NCBI GenBank assembly: GCA_001972305.1
Contig: BDDD01000046.1
Span: 191,267 to 255,266, forward strand
Source of the DNA: Cephalotus follicularis
Taxonomy: Eukaryota > Streptophyta > Magnoliopsida > Oxalidales > Cephalotaceae
Reading direction: 5' to 3'
DNA length: 64,000 nt
The translations under genes were made by a program, and so were the position numbers. The notes below the pieces were generated by a model. That model was not told where the DNA came from, did not search any database, and worked only from the letters and a program-made list of their open reading frames with translations. This document shows, piece by piece, positions 60,204 through 64,000 of the stretch. Within the stretch, counting starts at the first letter, position 1; each line of letters starts with the position of its first letter.

Positions 60204-63152
60204 ATGTCAAGCGCTTTAGATAAGACACTTGACGATATCATCAAGAGCAACAAAAGATCCGGATCCGGCAACTCTCGGAGCCGTGGCCGTGGATCCGGAC
60301 CCGGACCAGCTCGCCGCTTTCCTAATCGCGCCGCCAACCGTAGCGGTCCTTACGCAACCGCTAAGGTACTGACCTATAAGATTTCGAATCGACTAAAACT
60401 TTTCTATTTCTTTTTTTTGCTTTCATTTGTTATTAGTTTTTAAATTAGTGTTTTTGAATGGGAATTTTAGGCACCGGAGTCCACGTGGCAGCATGACATG
60501 TTCACGGATCAAGGGATGGCGGGCCGGACCTCGGCCATAGAAACCGGAACCAAGCTCTATATTTCAAATCTGGATTATGGCGTTTCAAACGAGGACATTA
60601 AGGTAATTTAATTTTTCTTATGAACTGATTGTATGTAATCTTAGGTATAGCTTTTAATGGATAGTGTATGAGATTTATTGCTGGTAGGATCCTAAATTGG
60701 TTCTGTTCAATGTGTGATTATTCTACGGAATAAGTTATTCTGTATATGAGAAAATTATACGAGTGAAATTATTATATTTATATGAAATAATTAATTATAT
60801 TGAATAAAGTTGAATATTGGCATGTATGATCTAAATAGTTAAAACTTCAAATTCAATGTTTGAATTTATAAAATATAAATCATAAATCTGAATTTCAACA
60901 TAACACACAAGTTGTGTGCTATGTCAAGCATGAGCACTATTCCCTCATTAAATCTGCCATAGAGATTAATTTGTGTTGCCATGGATTATTGTTAATTCAA
61001 GTTTTTGATTGGTTTGATTTATTTTTTATTTTGAGGAATTTCTTTGTTTTGATTTTGTTGATTTGGGGGGCATGTTGATTCAATGAAACAATTAGCGAAG
61101 GACAGCTAACGAGGTAGGGTAGACAAAAAATTACTTGTCCTATTTGAATTGTTCAATTTCCTAATGGAATTTGGCATGGTTAGGAGTTCAATTATTAAGC
61201 TGGTAAAAATTTTGTTTTATTCTTTTTGGCATGATGTTGTTGCCTATACAAAATTATTCTGTTTATGAACATATACAATTGACTGGTTGGAAATAGAAAA
61301 TCTTTTATCTCAATTTAATCTTATTCTCTATCAAATATTTTATTATTTGTTTTCAGGAACTGTTTGCTGAAGTTGGTGATCTGAAACGGTATGCAGTTCA
61401 TTACGACAGGAGCGGGAGATCGAAGGTATCTAATCAAGTTAGGCATAAACTGGTCGTTCTGATGAATTCTTTGTGTCCTGCTATGGTTTAGAAAAAAAAA
61501 CAACTCTTTTTCTTAGGGAACGGCAGAAGTTGTCTACTCACGACGAGCAGATGCTGTGGCCGCTGTAAAGAGATACAACAATGTTCAGCTTGATGGGAAA
61601 CCGATGAAAATTGAGATTGTGGGGATGAACCTCGTAAATCCTGCCGTGCTTACCATTGCCAACGGCAATTTTGCAAAATCAAATGTGGTCCCTAGAAGGT
61701 TTGCCCTTTTCTCTGCTTATAGTTTACTGTACCTGTCAATGTTTTTTCCCCCTTGTTTTGGGTGTGACTGGAAAGTTTTTTTTGTTAGTTATTAAGAGTG
61801 AAATTGGGTTGTGTGATGCTGTATGACATTCTGATTTATGATGAATTTGTGGCTGAATCTCAGAAGTGGATGAGGTAGTTGTATTATTTGGCATAAAAAC
61901 TCTCTTCAAGATTGCGTTTATTTATTACCATATGAACGTTATAACTTTATTCCTGTTGATTAGTTCACAAATAGCATTCAAACGCTATGGTAATGATACA
62001 GTCCACTTGTTTAAAAACTGGTACTTGAAAATTTGTTCCTCTTTGAAAGTTAGGATTGTTTTGACATGGGCATGTATTTTGATTTTATCCTTTTAATTCG
62101 GACTTGATCATATGTCTTTAGGCTCTAAACATAGTTATAATATATCAATTACATTTTAGTAATTTATTTTTTATTGTAAATACAAATTTGTCCACTAGTT
62201 TCAAAAAATGACACATTGATCCTTAAGTTTTCTTTGAAACCTAACATTTTGGTCTATATCAATCATGTCCTTTGTGATTTAACGGAATATGACAACGCAT
62301 GGGGTAATGAAAAATTCTTAATCCATAAATACTCTTTTATGTGCCAAATCATCAATTAATTAAGTCATTTTACTTTTAAAAAAATTGTATGTCAAATCAC
62401 CAACCAATCAAGTCGATTCACTTTTTAAAAGCCTTCAGTATTATTAGTGTATGGCTAGCACATCAGGATGAGGATACCCAAATATTTTATTTCTCCGTAA
62501 ATTTTCTAATTTCTAATATGGAAAGTTCTTGTACTTTTTTGTTTGTGTTTAAAATAAGAGTTTGTAAATGATCTAACTCTAGATGAAGGTGAATACAATA
62601 TTAGCGTTTCTGTTAACACCGTTATTGTTTTAAGGATTATTTCTTACTATGACATACTCATGGGCTAATTTGTATCTATAAATAAAAGTGAAGTACTAAA
62701 ATGTAATTCACTCTAACTTTGATGTTGAAATTGAGATTTTCCTTGTAGATCAAGTTATATTTGATGGGTAAAGTAGTTTATTATGATGGATGATAGTCGT
62801 TGTGCTTTGCAGTTGAGTGTTGAGCCTTTGGACGGTTTCATCTCTAATGCTAATCTTATTTTCTCCCCTTTCTATTAAGTTTGTTGGATCTGGCTTAGGT
62901 TTTGACTGTTTTCTTCTATGTGTTTATGGTTATATCAGTTTGTTATGTATATTTAATGGGTTTTACACATGGTTATGGTGCAGCGGGCAAGGCAGGGGTG
63001 GTGCATATGGGAGGCCACGTGGTGCTGTTAGTGCAGGCCGTGGATTTGGAAGAGGTCGTGGACGGGGAAGGGGCCGCAGTGAAAAGATTTCTGCAGAAGA
63101 TCTTGATGCTGATCTGGAGAAGTATTATTCAGAGGCAATGGAGACAAATTGA
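60204..63152 (+). CDS. ALY: ALY/REF mRNA-export adaptor (THO complex subunit 4)
   Basis: Five coding exons: 60204-60365, 60471-60602, 61357-61425, 61517-61698 and 62984-63152 (TGA), giving 237 residues with all phases in agreement. Seen in order: the N-terminal helix MSSALDKTLDDIIK (UAP56-binding motif); an Arg/Gly-rich segment; WQHDMF (WxHD motif of ALY proteins); a single RRM (about 82-155) with RNP2 LYISNL and the RNP1-equivalent GTAEVVY; a C-terminal RGG-rich block (GRGRGRGRGR); and the closing helix AEDLDADLEKYY, a second UAP56-binding copy. ALY links the exon-junction/THO-TREX machinery to export receptors in the nucleus. All landmarks are present. Confidence 0.96.
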
Positions 63153-64000
63153 AGTTTTATGTTCTATTACTTGGCTTTGCATCGCTCTTTTGTGGCTATT
63201 ACATGCTTGATGATCCACTACCTCAACTAGTTTGTGTACTACTAAAATCCTACTGTTATTTAAGGAAAGAGGAAACACTGATAATCAGAACAATTGCAAT
63301 GTTGTTTTTGGAAATTGGGCTTTTATTGTTGATTGTTCCCTTTGATTTGGGTTTAAAATTTGTTGGTTAATGGACAGCTGTCAGTATGTATTCTGCATTC
63401 ATACACTTGGTTTATTTAGTTTCTACAATCCTTTCGCTATATCTAAAACAAGTTGGGGAAGATGGAACTGCAACTACTGTTTCTCTCTTTTCATTTGCAA
63501 AGAAACCATTGGATCCTTGCCGGTGGAGGATTCGGCCCAACAGAATTCACCCGGGGTTGCAGTCTCTTTGGTTGCTTCTGCATTGTAAATACTGGGATAC
63601 TTCCAATCAAGGTATATTTCTTAATCTTTTCTTCATATCTGGACTCTTTTGTGGTGGTGTTGATTTGGTTCCTTTGGTCTTTAGCTATGTTGAGATATTT
63701 CTCTTTCTTGTATTCTTTCCAGGGGGATTGTAAGTCATCCTGATTATTTGGAATAGCTCTTGATTTGATGTACCATATTATAATGCATTGTTGTGGAATA
63801 GCTCTTCAGTTCAAGCAGCTGAAGTGTCTGTCACAAACACTGGTAAAGGAACGATTCTGTTAAGCAAAACTAACTCCTCTCCTTGCTTGAGAATTTTGGT
63901 GCCACGTTGGGTGAAAACACATATCATGGTTGGAACCTTCATTAGTTGAATTTCCATTCCATTTCCTTTCAGAGAAGAAGAAAAAAGCTTAGTTTTTGAA
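63153..64000. other. ALY 3' flank to window end
   Basis: 3'-UTR and flank of the ALY gene. A GC-richer block at about 63500-63588 reads open (LPVEDSAQQNSPG, then a TAA) in one frame, but no gene family or splice context can be assigned. The final kilobase is otherwise without signal. Confidence 0.4.

Noticed and set aside
63370..63743. Frames of 72-115 codons after the ALY gene
   Set aside because: Three overlapping frames in the 3' flank with no domain and no splice context; at most a short fragment near 63500-63588 looks coding-like.

Overview
This is nuclear DNA from a dicot plant. The evidence is AT-rich sequence, genes with many GT-AG introns, plant-only families (ZAT zinc finger, RABE GTPase, H2A.W with SPKK tail, ALY, a large P-class PPR), Ty1/copia elements primed from initiator-Met tRNA, and many solo LTRs and MITEs. 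Species cannot be fixed from the sequence. One unresolved base (N) lies at 16438.

Layout. 1-6.1 kb: end of a large gypsy-type LTR, unassigned AT-rich DNA and a 1.1-kb solo LTR. 7.1-17.7 kb: a gene island with a C2H2 repressor (+), a short Q-rich hypothetical gene (-), a TDBD-domain gene (+) whose probable leader intron holds a perfect 96-bp inverted repeat, and a Rab8/RABE GTPase (-) in eight exons. 17.7-22.6 kb: gene-poor, with nested MITE-like elements. 22.7-24.4 kb: ribosomal protein S15a/uS8 (-). 24.9-31.2 kb: a decayed copia element (-) carrying a nested insertion. 32.6-34.6 kb: two more solo LTRs of the family seen at 5 kb. 35.3-36.2 kb: histone H2A.W (+) with histone promoter motifs. 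37.7-45.1 kb: an orphan exon, tRNA-Gly(UCC), and a small organelle-type RRM gene (+) whose first intron contains a complete antisense copia element. 46.8-49.1 kb: a 2.3-kb solo LTR. 50.3-63.2 kb: a second island with a related small RRM gene (-), an actin-depolymerizing factor (+), a 922-residue PPR protein (-), tRNA-Cys(GCA) and an ALY/THO4 mRNA-export adaptor (+).

The genes do not form a pathway. Most are housekeeping or regulatory (transcription, chromatin, mRNA export, organelle RNA, trafficking, actin turnover, translation). The gene models were built by hand from GT-AG boundaries, reading phase and family similarity. The spliced lengths are RABE 216 aa, S15a 130, ADF 139, H2A.W 150, ALY 237, TDBD protein 461, and RRM proteins 108 and 85.

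No clearly new multi-gene system is visible. The strongest unusual signals are the perfect 96-bp foldback at 11182-11403, the copia insertion inside the RRM gene, the shared exon architecture of the two RRM genes, and three solo LTRs of one family with intact 5-bp target-site duplications.
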